Origin: Granulicella sp. dw_53
GTDB lineage: Bacteria; Acidobacteriota; Terriglobia; Terriglobales; Acidobacteriaceae
Assembly: GCF_018449545.1 (NCBI RefSeq)
Contig: NZ_JAAVUR010000013.1
Coordinates: forward strand, 1-64,000
DNA length: 64,000 bases
Direction of reading: 5' to 3'
Of this stretch, positions 8,589 through 16,739 are shown one piece after another. The notes under the pieces were generated by a model. The model saw nothing but the letters and a program-made list of their open reading frames with translations. It was not told where the DNA came from and ran no database searches. Both the position numbers and the translations under genes were made by a program. The first letter of the stretch is position 1. Every line of letters begins with the position of its first letter.

Positions 8589-9918
8589 ATCGCAGCAAGC
8601 GCACACAAAACTTATCGTAATCTTCACCATCGGAACACAAGGTGATGTCCGCCCTTGCGTCGCTTTGGGACAGGGTCTTCATCGCGCAGGGTATCTTGTT
8701 CGCATCGCTACCAGTAGTAACTTTGCTGAGTTAGTGCGCTCCGCTGGGTTGGAGTTCTCCCCATTGACAGCTGACTTTCAAGCCATGCTGGAAGCCGATG
8801 TCACTATCGCAGACCAAGGATTAAACCTACGTGCGATGGCCCGAATTTTTCGCGAGCGCTATGCGATTTGGGCAACCAACTGGGTAGAAGAGGGACTGTC
8901 AGCATGCGAGGGTGCAGGGTTACTGATTGGAGTTAGTAACAGTATTATGCTCGCCAAGGCGTTGTCCGAAGCATTGGGGATTCCGTTCGCAATTGCCCGC
9001 TTACAGCCGCTGACTCTATCTAGAATATTGCCACCGATAATGTTGAGCAGTGGACGACGCAAGATGCCCGGTGTACTGAGTCTTGGAGCGCACTATCTCA
9101 TTTTTAAATTGTTATGGGATGTCATGCGTCCGGCTATCAATGAGATTGTTCGGCCACAACTGAGGCTACCCTTATACCAGTGGTATGGTCCCTATTTTCG
9201 TGAGTTGCACACAGCAAAGATAATCAATGGTTTCAGCAGCCACGTACTGCCAAGGCCGTTGGATTGGCCAGACAGCTCTCAAGTCACCGGCTATTGGTTT
9301 TTGGATCAGCCTACATGGGATCCACCTAAAGCATTAAGTCAGTTTCTCGCTGCTGGATCGAAGCCAATTTATGTCGGCTTCGGCAGCATGGTGAGCAGCA
9401 ACACGGCGGCGTTTACGCAAACCGTGCTCGACGCATTTAAAAAGAGTGGACAGCGCGCCGTTCTGGCCACTGGTTGGGGGGCACTGAACGGTGACGAGGG
9501 TCCGCACGACGAACAAATATTCTTTTTGCGCCATGCTCCGCACGACGGCCTGTTTCCACTTATGTCCGCCGCGGTACATCACGGTGGCGCAGGTACAACT
9601 GCAGCTGCCGTGCGTGCAGGAATTCCATCGGTTATTGTGCCGTTTTTTGGCGATCAGCCTTTTTGGGCACATCGTCTTAATCGTTTAGGCGTCGCACCGC
9701 TAGCACTAGAGCGTAAGAACCTAACCCCCGATGCATTGGCCTTCGCGCTGACAACAACGCAACAGGCCTCGATGCTCCAGGCAGCGGCAACACTGGGACA
9801 AGCGGTACGCGCCGAGGACAGCATTGGCGAAGCACTCCGCTGCCTGTATGCGTGGAATCTACTGCCTAAGATTTCGTCCGAGGCTGTGGTTCAGCCTCGA
9901 ATAAAAAACATGGCATGA
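8581..9918 (+). CDS. GT1-family glycosyltransferase (UGT/RhlB-like)
   Basis: 445 residues with the GT-B fold pattern of the GT1 family. The N-terminus has FTIGTQGDVRPCVALGQGL, typical of sterol glucosyltransferases, macrolide/glycopeptide glycosyltransferases and RhlB. The C-terminal donor-binding region has HHGGAGTTAAAVRAGIPSV followed by PFFGDQPFWA. It should transfer a hexose or deoxyhexose from a nucleotide sugar to a lipid or lipopeptide hydroxyl at the inner face of the membrane. The ATG lies inside the end of the NRPS gene (ATGCCTGA), so translation is probably coupled and the acceptor is likely the NRPS product or a precursor. Donor and acceptor cannot be read from the sequence. Confidence 0.85.
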   Translation: MPESQQAHTKLIVIFTIGTQGDVRPCVALGQGLHRAGYLVRIATSSNFAELVRSAGLEFSPLTADFQAMLEADVTIADQGLNLRAMARIFRERYAIWATNWVEEGLSACEGAGLLIGVSNSIMLAKALSEALGIPFAIARLQPLTLSRILPPIMLSSGRRKMPGVLSLGAHYLIFKLLWDVMRPAINEIVRPQLRLPLYQWYGPYFRELHTAKIINGFSSHVLPRPLDWPDSSQVTGYWFLDQPTWDPPKALSQFLAAGSKPIYVGFGSMVSSNTAAFTQTVLDAFKKSGQRAVLATGWGALNGDEGPHDEQIFFLRHAPHDGLFPLMSAAVHHGGAGTTAAAVRAGIPSVIVPFFGDQPFWAHRLNRLGVAPLALERKNLTPDALAFALTTTQQASMLQAAATLGQAVRAEDSIGEALRCLYAWNLLPKISSEAVVQPRIKNMA

Positions 9919-9969
9919 AATACATCAAGAAAATCACCGTGCTATTCGCATCTGGGACGGAGGAGAGCG

Positions 9970-11400
9970 ATGAATGTAGTCGAACACGCCGAATGTATGG
10001 ACAAGGCCAATATGATATCGGTCGCTCAGAGCAACAGGCGATCGCGGCCACTACTATTACCGGAGCGAACGATGTTCCGTGAGGGACATACACCGTTTAC
10101 CTCTGTGTTTACTGTCAAACTGCTCGGCAGGCTGGACGAAACGCGATTGCGTCGAGCCCTGGCTTGCGTACAGGCCAAGCATCCGCTGCTACGTTGCGTG
10201 ATCGACAATATGGACGGCTTCCCTCGTTTCGTACTTCAGGATCGTCCTGAGGCAATCACTTTACGCATTGTTGAGCGCCACAGCGAGGGCGCATGGCAAA
10301 TCGAGATACGTCGTGAGTGGATGGCGCCGTTCGATGCGAGCCGCGCGCCATTAGTACGATTCGTGTGGGTACGTGGAGAAGATTTAAACGAGCTAATACT
10401 GGTCGGTCATCATTGCATCTGCGATGGTGCCTCTGGCATCAACCTTCTGCGTGAATGCCTCTATGCCTATGATCGGCCGGAACGGGATCTAGGTACCTAT
10501 GAGACGCTTGGTGCAATTGAAGACATTATTCCCGCAGCCGTGCTGCAAAGCCGGCGCTTCCGCCGACGCGTGCGGAGAAAGGTGGGGTTGCTCAGATTAG
10601 CTCTTTTCTTAAAGGGGCGCGGTAGTCGCAAACGAATAAATATACCTATATCCGTGGAGCAAATGTACTTCCATCGCTGGCATGTCGACGAGGCGACTAC
10701 GCGGGTATTGATCGAGCGCTGCAGGGCGGAGGGCGTTACCGTACTTGCCGCAGTAAGCGTGGCTTTCATGCAAGCGTTTCGCGATGTCCGTGGAATCAAA
10801 GCACTGAGAAAGACCTACAGCATGGTGGATGCACGGAGATTCTTACCGCAGATGCGCAAGGATGTGATGTTCGGGCTAGCACCAAGCGTGACGCTGAGAA
10901 TGAAGGGCTTGCCTCCACCGTGGGATATTGTCGACGACGGATTCTGGGCACGGGTACGGCTGACCAAGGCAGACCTGACACGCCGTATTGACCGTCTAGG
11001 CATCGGCTTCTATGAGTATCTGGTCGGCTTGGAAGCCCTGCATGACCAATATGCGAGATTTGTAACTTATTTCGACAATGCACCTGTGGTGCGTCACGTC
11101 ACGCTGTCTAATATGGGGCGCCTGGATCTACCACAGGAGTACCAGAATTTCCGGCTGGAGAAGATCTACAGCCCCTTGGTCATGGTATCGCCCACTCCGG
11201 CCAACACGGTAATCATCTCAAGCTTTGCCGGAGAAATGGAATTCGCGATCGTATCCGACGAACAGTCTCTACCTCGCGAGCAAGCCCTGGCGATTGAAGA
11301 ACGGGCCATGGAAATACTTCATACCTGCATAACGATATCCGGGGAGCACAAGGTTGATCTCGCCTCCAATCTGCCCATGGTGCGGGAGAAAACGATATGA
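9970..11400 (+). CDS. Stand-alone condensation-type acyltransferase (PapA/C-domain-like)
   Basis: 476 residues. It contains VGHHCICDGASG near residue 145, an intact HHxxxDG active-site motif of the condensation-domain/PapA/WES acyltransferase superfamily, and the opening matches their N-terminal half (KHPLLRCVI). No adenylation or carrier domain is attached, so it probably acts as an O- or N-acyltransferase using acyl-CoA or acyl-carrier donors. A strong ribosome site (GGAGGAGAG) precedes the ATG. It is about 50 bases after the GT1 gene and overlaps the GT2 gene by four bases (ATGA), so it belongs to the operon. It is clearly more distant from the three tandem acyltransferases downstream than they are from each other. 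Confidence 0.8.
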   Translation: MNVVEHAECMDKANMISVAQSNRRSRPLLLPERTMFREGHTPFTSVFTVKLLGRLDETRLRRALACVQAKHPLLRCVIDNMDGFPRFVLQDRPEAITLRIVERHSEGAWQIEIRREWMAPFDASRAPLVRFVWVRGEDLNELILVGHHCICDGASGINLLRECLYAYDRPERDLGTYETLGAIEDIIPAAVLQSRRFRRRVRRKVGLLRLALFLKGRGSRKRINIPISVEQMYFHRWHVDEATTRVLIERCRAEGVTVLAAVSVAFMQAFRDVRGIKALRKTYSMVDARRFLPQMRKDVMFGLAPSVTLRMKGLPPPWDIVDDGFWARVRLTKADLTRRIDRLGIGFYEYLVGLEALHDQYARFVTYFDNAPVVRHVTLSNMGRLDLPQEYQNFRLEKIYSPLVMVSPTPANTVIISSFAGEMEFAIVSDEQSLPREQALAIEERAMEILHTCITISGEHKVDLASNLPMVREKTI

Positions 11401-12377
11401 AGAGCTTTGGTCTAATCTTTGTACTCTACGAGCCTTCCGGAGCCTTTCTGGAAAATCTCGCCAAAGCGCGTGTGGGCTGCGCAAACGTTGTTGCTGTCGA
11501 CAACTCGCCTGAGATTGATTCGAGCCTACACGCGAACCTCCAGAAACAAGGCATTCAGGTACTCCCGAATCGCAACGAGGGTGGGCTCGCCGGAGCCTAC
11601 AATAAGGGTGCCGAAGTTCTGTTGGCGCGCCCGTGTGACGTGATCTTCCTGCTGGATCAGGATTCTGATATCGATGCATCGTTCTTCGCAGACATGATGC
11701 AAGCTACTATTGGACTCGGCACCGATACGTTTCTGCTGGGCCCAAAGATCTTTGAGATCAAACTGCAGAAGTGCATGCCCGTCATCCTGCCGGGCAAGCC
11801 CTTTCCCAAACCCTTTCATATTGATTATCAGACCACGGGGTTGTTTCCCACCATGTGCATCATTTCATCCGGGGCGGCGATCTCCTCCACAGCTTACCGC
11901 AAGCTTGGAGCCTTCAGGGAGGACTATTTTATCGAGTACATTGATATCGAATACTCATTGCGAGCCGTAAGCCAGAATGTGCCGGTGTACGTAAACGCCG
12001 CCGTCACGCTGCGGCAGTCCAACGGGAATATCGAACGGCGCGGCAAGCTATTCAGCACTCATCATGCAGCATGGAGACGCTACTATGTCTCGCGTAATAT
12101 GGTGCATTGCTTGAACCTGTATCGTTCTTATTCTGGATTGCATTGGGTTAGCGGTCTGATGGCGATCCAGCAGGGGTTATTAGTATTGTGGTTCGATTCA
12201 AAAAAACTCGAAAAAGTGACCGCGATTGCTTGCGGCTACCTTGATGGAGTATTGGGCAGACTTGGCACATTCGAGCGACAGCATCCCTACATAGCCTCCT
12301 TCTGTAAAAGATCCGGACGCAAACGAATCGCCATTGAGGATAGTTCGTCGCTTATGGCGACTGGGAGTAAATCGTGA
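11397..12377 (+). CDS. GT2-family glycosyltransferase (RhlC/RfbF rhamnosyltransferase-like)
   Basis: 326 residues, GT-A fold family 2. The N-terminus shows VVAVDNSPE, then NEGGLAGAYNKG and IFLLDQDSDID near residue 85; DQDS is the form of the metal/nucleotide-sugar motif seen in RhlC and RfbF rhamnosyltransferases. The middle has FIEYIDIEYSLRA, matching the acceptor-side acidic motif of the family. It probably adds a second sugar (rhamnose by analogy) to the glycolipid started by the GT1 enzyme. Starts and stops overlap on both sides (ATGA upstream, GTGA downstream), which argues for strict co-translation. The donor sugar is an inference from family resemblance only. Confidence 0.85.
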   Translation: MKSFGLIFVLYEPSGAFLENLAKARVGCANVVAVDNSPEIDSSLHANLQKQGIQVLPNRNEGGLAGAYNKGAEVLLARPCDVIFLLDQDSDIDASFFADMMQATIGLGTDTFLLGPKIFEIKLQKCMPVILPGKPFPKPFHIDYQTTGLFPTMCIISSGAAISSTAYRKLGAFREDYFIEYIDIEYSLRAVSQNVPVYVNAAVTLRQSNGNIERRGKLFSTHHAAWRRYYVSRNMVHCLNLYRSYSGLHWVSGLMAIQQGLLVLWFDSKKLEKVTAIACGYLDGVLGRLGTFERQHPYIASFCKRSGRKRIAIEDSSSLMATGSKS

Positions 12378-13672
12378 GACGGAAACTATCCGCTCTAGAA
12401 CAGATTCTTGACGGAAATGTGGTCTACTTCGTCAGACTGGAAGGTCATTTAGGTCTTGATCAGCTTCGCTCAGCTCTTACTCGTGTGCAGCACAAGCATC
12501 CCGCCTTACGCTCGTTGCTTCGTAAAGAGAGGAATAGGTTGTACTACGAGGCGGATAGCGCTCCAGAGATCCCATTGAGAATTGTGGCCCGCGTGTCTGA
12601 AGATGGTTACAGGCACGAGTGCCAGACTGAGTTGACCACAGTCTTCGCGCATGAACTGCCTCAACTGCGCGTGGTCTGGTTGCAATCTGAGTTGGAGAGT
12701 GACCTGCTATTTACGACATCGCACCGGATCTGCGACGGCATGAGTATCTTCATACTTGTCAGGGAGATATTACGGTCTCTGTATAGTGACGAAGAAATGG
12801 TCCCCTACGAACCAATTACGATGCAGGAAATAATCGGGGACTACAAGCCTCCGCAACCGTGGAAGAACAAACTCAAAGTAAGCCTACTGAATGGTGTGTT
12901 ACGACTCATTCCAAACTCGCGCCGAGCGCCGGAAAATAACGAACGCTATCTGGAGTGGAAGACCGATGGCGCATTATTGGACGTATTAAGGAAGCGCTGT
13001 AAGGAGGAAGTCGTCTCAATGCATGCCGCCCTGATGTGCACGCTGGAACGCGCTCTATTCGTTGTGTTTGAAAGAAATAAAGTACCGAAATGGATTGATA
13101 ACCCAATGGACATACGTCGAGGGCGCTTTCCAGCACTGAAGAGCGACACGGTGTTCTTTGCAGGTGGAAGCTTCAAAACGCGCATCGAACAAACTGCCGA
13201 CATTGAGTTTTGGGGGAGAGCGCGCACAATCTATGCCGAGATACAGAGACAGGTTGAGCAAGAGACGCTCAAAATTCCGGGTCGATTTCGTTTCTGGGAG
13301 ATGCTTCATCCGCTGGCGAGTGGACAAATCCAGTCGATCGTACGTCTGGGGGATGCGTTGAAGTTCAACGGTAGTTGGAATATGTTCGCATTGTCCAATC
13401 TCGGCAACATCGTGATCAATGACAGCAGTTCCCCGTTTCGAGTGAAGGACCTGCGTATCTACATGCATTCCTTCACCTTTAGAGCGCTCTGCCTGGTGAC
13501 TTATACGCTCAATGGCGAGATGCGCTTCTACTGTGTAGCCGATGAGAAGTGCCTGAGCCACAGCCAAGCAGATACGCTTCAGCGTGAGTTCATGGCGATC
13601 CTAAAACAGGCCATAAAGACTGACGAGAGTGAAACTGAAGTTTCTAGCTTGCTCACCGCAGTCGCCAAATGA
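12374..13672 (+). CDS. Condensation-type acyltransferase, tandem paralog 1
   Basis: 432 residues beginning with a GTG that overlaps the GT2 stop. It has TTSHRICDGMS near residue 119, the HxxxDG core of the PapA/condensation superfamily with Ser in place of the first His, and the N-terminal pattern HKHPALRSLLRKE. It closely resembles the next two genes along its whole length (shared phrases include DSAPEIPLRIV and ALSNLGNIVI), so the three arose by local duplication. The predicted role is transfer of an acyl chain to the sugar or peptide part of the cluster product. No signal peptide or membrane segment is evident, suggesting a cytosolic or membrane-peripheral enzyme. Confidence 0.78.
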   Translation: MRRKLSALEQILDGNVVYFVRLEGHLGLDQLRSALTRVQHKHPALRSLLRKERNRLYYEADSAPEIPLRIVARVSEDGYRHECQTELTTVFAHELPQLRVVWLQSELESDLLFTTSHRICDGMSIFILVREILRSLYSDEEMVPYEPITMQEIIGDYKPPQPWKNKLKVSLLNGVLRLIPNSRRAPENNERYLEWKTDGALLDVLRKRCKEEVVSMHAALMCTLERALFVVFERNKVPKWIDNPMDIRRGRFPALKSDTVFFAGGSFKTRIEQTADIEFWGRARTIYAEIQRQVEQETLKIPGRFRFWEMLHPLASGQIQSIVRLGDALKFNGSWNMFALSNLGNIVINDSSSPFRVKDLRIYMHSFTFRALCLVTYTLNGEMRFYCVADEKCLSHSQADTLQREFMAILKQAIKTDESETEVSSLLTAVAK

Positions 13673-13709
13673 TTTTTCCTTTGGAGTCAAGGATGGCAGG
13701 AGGCAGATC

Positions 13710-15059
13710 GTGAGACGAAAGCTGTTCGCCATTGAGCAGGTCGCCGACGTCAATATCATTTACGTTGTCAAGCTGGAGGGCAGCTTCAATCTGTCCCAGC
13801 TTCAGTCAGCACTCTCCCGCGTACAGCGAAAGCATCCTGCGCTGCGGGGTCTCATTAGCGATGAACCGGATGGATCATATTTCGAGGTAGACAGTGCGCC
13901 GGAGATTCCTCTGCGGATCGTCTCTCGCCTGTCGGAAGATGATTGCCAACGCGAGTGTCAGACGGAGCTAAATACCATATTTGCATCGGACCAGCCCCAA
14001 CTGCGTGCGGTCTGGCTCCGCTCAGAGCTTGAAAACGATCTGTTACTTTCAACCTCGCACCGCATCTGCGATGCCATGAGCATGTTCACTATCGTCAAAG
14101 AAGTATTGCGTGCGCTCCATAGCTATGAAGAACTGATCCCCTACAAAACGGTCACCACACGAGATCTTATCGGCGACTACCAGCCTCAGCGGCCTTGGAA
14201 GAGCAAACTGGCGGCCCGTTTGTTCAATAGCCTTTTGAGGCTGATTCCAAGCTCTAGCCGAATGCCAGAAAATAAGGAATTCCATCTGGAATGGAAGGCT
14301 GATCAGTTGCTTTCGGATACATTGAAACAGCGCTGTAAGGCTGAAGGCGTCTCCGTTCATGCCTTCCTTATGGTTGCGCTGGAGCGTGCCTTGTTCGCAG
14401 TATTCGGGAGAGAGAAGTTACCGAAATGGATCATAAATCCCATCGATCTACGGCGAGGGCGCTTCGCTGCGCTGAAGAGTGACATGGTCTTCTTTGGTGG
14501 TGGCAACTTTAAGATAAGCACAGTGCCAGCACCGGACGTGGAATTCTGGGCGAGAGTGCGAGGAGTGAACGAAAAAATACGCAACGAAGTCGAACGCGAA
14601 ATACTGAATATTCCTAGCCGCTTCCATCTAATCGAGATGCTTCGTCCGCTAACAAGCAGACAGATCCAGTGGATCGTGCGACTAGGTGATGCATTTAAGT
14701 TCAATCGCATATCGAGTCGCTTCGGGTTGTCCGAACTCGCCAACGGTAGTTGGAACCGCTTCGGGCTATCCAATCTCGGGAATATTGTGATCAACGAGAG
14801 TGACGCTCCTTTTCGAGTGAAGGATCTACGCTTATACATCCACTCCTTCAACGTCAGGATGCTTGGTCTGATTCCTTATACTCTCGACGGAGAGATGCGC
14901 TTCTACTGTGTTAGTGACGAGAAATGTTTGAGCCGTAACGAGGCCGATTCGCTCAAGCTAGAATTCATAGCCCTGCTACAACGCGAGTTCAGTCCTATAA
15001 ATACAGGGGATATCAAAGGGGCTCCAATGATGGCCGCTGAATTGGTTCGTAATGGTTGA
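13710..15059 (+). CDS. Condensation-type acyltransferase, tandem paralog 2, with altered HxxxDG motif
   Basis: 449 residues from the GTG at 13710. That start aligns with paralog 1 (VRRKLFAIEQ against MRRKLSALEQ) and has AGGAGG seven bases upstream; a longer frame back to 13629 would overlap the previous gene. The active-site region reads STSHRICDAMSM: His and Asp are kept but the Gly of HxxxDG is Ala. Near residues 333-346 it carries about a dozen extra residues, so that RFGLSELANGSW is followed by RFGLSNLGN where the paralogs have the segment once; this looks like a small internal duplication. Changed specificity or loss of activity are both possible; the reading frame is intact. Confidence 0.75.
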   Translation: MRRKLFAIEQVADVNIIYVVKLEGSFNLSQLQSALSRVQRKHPALRGLISDEPDGSYFEVDSAPEIPLRIVSRLSEDDCQRECQTELNTIFASDQPQLRAVWLRSELENDLLLSTSHRICDAMSMFTIVKEVLRALHSYEELIPYKTVTTRDLIGDYQPQRPWKSKLAARLFNSLLRLIPSSSRMPENKEFHLEWKADQLLSDTLKQRCKAEGVSVHAFLMVALERALFAVFGREKLPKWIINPIDLRRGRFAALKSDMVFFGGGNFKISTVPAPDVEFWARVRGVNEKIRNEVEREILNIPSRFHLIEMLRPLTSRQIQWIVRLGDAFKFNRISSRFGLSELANGSWNRFGLSNLGNIVINESDAPFRVKDLRLYIHSFNVRMLGLIPYTLDGEMRFYCVSDEKCLSRNEADSLKLEFIALLQREFSPINTGDIKGAPMMAAELVRNG

Positions 15060-15125
15060 TACCGCTACAAAGTTCGGAAACAATCAGCTCTCCATCAATT
15101 AAAGGTCGTCAGTGACAACAGGTGA

Positions 15126-16472
15126 ATGATGAGCCGCAAGCTATCCAACATTGAGCACATCCTCGATGGAAACATTCTGTATTTTGTCAGGTTGGAGGGC
15201 AGTTTGAACCTGGATGAGCTTCGCTCAGCTATTGCCCGTGTACAGCGCAAGCATCCAGCACTACGCACGCTGATTCGTGAGAAATACGACGGACTGTACT
15301 ACGAAGAGGATAGTGCACCAGGGATTCCATTACGGATCGTTCCACGCTTATCTGAAGATGACTACCGTCGGGAATGTCAAACTGAACTGGCAACCGCCTT
15401 CGCATATGACTTACCCCAGCTACGTGTGGTCTGGCTACAGTCGGAGGGTGAGAGCGATTTATTACTTACGACCTCGCATCGCATATGCGACGGCATGAGT
15501 ATGTTCATTATTGTTAGAGAGATATTAAAGTCGCTTCATAGCGATGAAGAACTGATCCCTTATGAGCCGATCACCACACAGGATATTATTGGCAACTACC
15601 AACCTCCGCAACCATGGAAGACCAGATTGAAGGTGAGTCTGCTGAATAGCCTCCTGCGATTGGTTCCGAAGTCACCTCAAACCCCGGAAAATAACGAACA
15701 CTACCTGGAGTGGAAGGCTAATAGGGCAATGTCAGACGCACTGAGGAAGCGCTGCAAGGTTGAGGGCGTCTCTGTGCACGCCGCCCTCGTAGTTGCGTTG
15801 GACCGGACACTCTTCGCTGCCTTCGGAAAAGATAACTTGCCAAAGTGGATTGGCAATCAGATAGATCCACGGAGAGGACGCTTCCCCGCGCTGAAGAGTG
15901 ACACAGTGTTCTTTGGCGGCGGAAGCTTCAAGGTACGCACTGGGCAAGCTTTGGAGGAGGAGTTCTGGGATCGCGCGCGCTCGATCCATGAAGAGATACC
16001 TAGACAGATCGCTCAGGAATTACTCAACATTCCCCGCCGCTTCCACTTCATTGAGATGCTTCGACCGTTGACGAGCGGACAAGTACAATCGATCCTTCGT
16101 CTGAATGATGCGTTAACATTCAACAGATGTAACAGCTTCGCGTTATCCAACCTCGGCAACGTTGTGATCGACGACAGTGACGCGCCGTTTCGACTGAAAG
16201 ATCTTCGCCTTTACTTGCATTCTTTTAAGACTAGGGCACTCGGTCTAGTTTCCTACACCCTCAACGGGGAGATGCGCTTCTATTGCGTGAGCAATGAGAA
16301 GTGTCTGAGCCCTAATCAGGTGGATGCCCTTAAGCGCGAGTTTATGGCTGTGCTAGAACACCAGACTTACAAAACTGAGGACGATGTGATCGAGATCCCT
16401 GCCCACGCTGATTGCGCAACATGCAGTCTGCCGGTCCAACAGACCGCGGAGCATCCGTTCAGAGCGGAATGA
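15126..16472 (+). CDS. Condensation-type acyltransferase, tandem paralog 3
   Basis: 448 residues. It is the third copy of the tandem family, with TTSHRICDGMSM (intact HxxxDG with Ser before the motif), RVQRKHPALRTLIRE near the N-terminus and ALSNLGNVVI near the C-terminus. Two adjacent ATG codons (15126, 15129) are possible starts; the second aligns best with the paralogs and AGGTGA lies just upstream. A 66-base gap separates it from paralog 2. The C-terminal 20 residues, with two Cys (ADCATCS), differ from the others. The stop overlaps the next small gene by ATGA. Role inferred as one of several acyl-transfer steps. Confidence 0.78.
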   Translation: MMSRKLSNIEHILDGNILYFVRLEGSLNLDELRSAIARVQRKHPALRTLIREKYDGLYYEEDSAPGIPLRIVPRLSEDDYRRECQTELATAFAYDLPQLRVVWLQSEGESDLLLTTSHRICDGMSMFIIVREILKSLHSDEELIPYEPITTQDIIGNYQPPQPWKTRLKVSLLNSLLRLVPKSPQTPENNEHYLEWKANRAMSDALRKRCKVEGVSVHAALVVALDRTLFAAFGKDNLPKWIGNQIDPRRGRFPALKSDTVFFGGGSFKVRTGQALEEEFWDRARSIHEEIPRQIAQELLNIPRRFHFIEMLRPLTSGQVQSILRLNDALTFNRCNSFALSNLGNVVIDDSDAPFRLKDLRLYLHSFKTRALGLVSYTLNGEMRFYCVSNEKCLSPNQVDALKREFMAVLEHQTYKTEDDVIEIPAHADCATCSLPVQQTAEHPFRAE

Positions 16473-16603
16473 CACCGGCACGCCATCACGCTCCTGCTCG
16501 CGGCTCAGGTCTGCTGATTATTTTCGTTGTCTTTTTTGTTGCAACACTGTTATTCATAACTTATTCACACGCCTCATACCGATTTGGACTTGATTCTGGA
16601 TGA
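16469..16603 (+). CDS. 44-residue membrane peptide coupled to the acyltransferase cluster
   Basis: The ATG overlaps the stop of the preceding acyltransferase (ATGA at 16469-16472), a strong sign of translational coupling. The peptide starts with a basic stretch (MTPARHHAPARGSG), then has one strongly hydrophobic segment (LLIIFVVFFVATLLF) and a short polar tail. It is long enough for one transmembrane helix, probably with a cytoplasmic N-terminus by the positive-inside rule. It matches no family I know. Being last in the cluster it could anchor the enzymes or aid export of the glycolipid; this is inference. A chance frame cannot be excluded. Confidence 0.5.
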   Translation: MTPARHHAPARGSGLLIIFVVFFVATLLFITYSHASYRFGLDSG

Positions 16604-16739
16604 CGTTTTAGGCAAACAGTCTTTCCTGTTTCTTGCACCTTAAAATTCACTCGCCGCGCTCTCATAGATCGCTGATCTAGCGGCGTGCGTCCTGTCGCAG
16701 TCTCTTCAATCAAACGTCCGAATACCTCACGGCGTTCGC

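Noticed and set aside
13629..13709. Longer start for acyltransferase paralog 2 at 13629
   Set aside because: It would overlap the preceding gene by 44 bases and adds residues absent from both paralogs; the GTG at 13710 has AGGAGG and aligns with them.
16652..16685. Nested inverted repeats CGCCGC/GCGGCG and AGATC/GATCT after the biosynthetic cluster
   Set aside because: The stem is asymmetric with large internal loops and no T-run follows, so I did not call a terminator.
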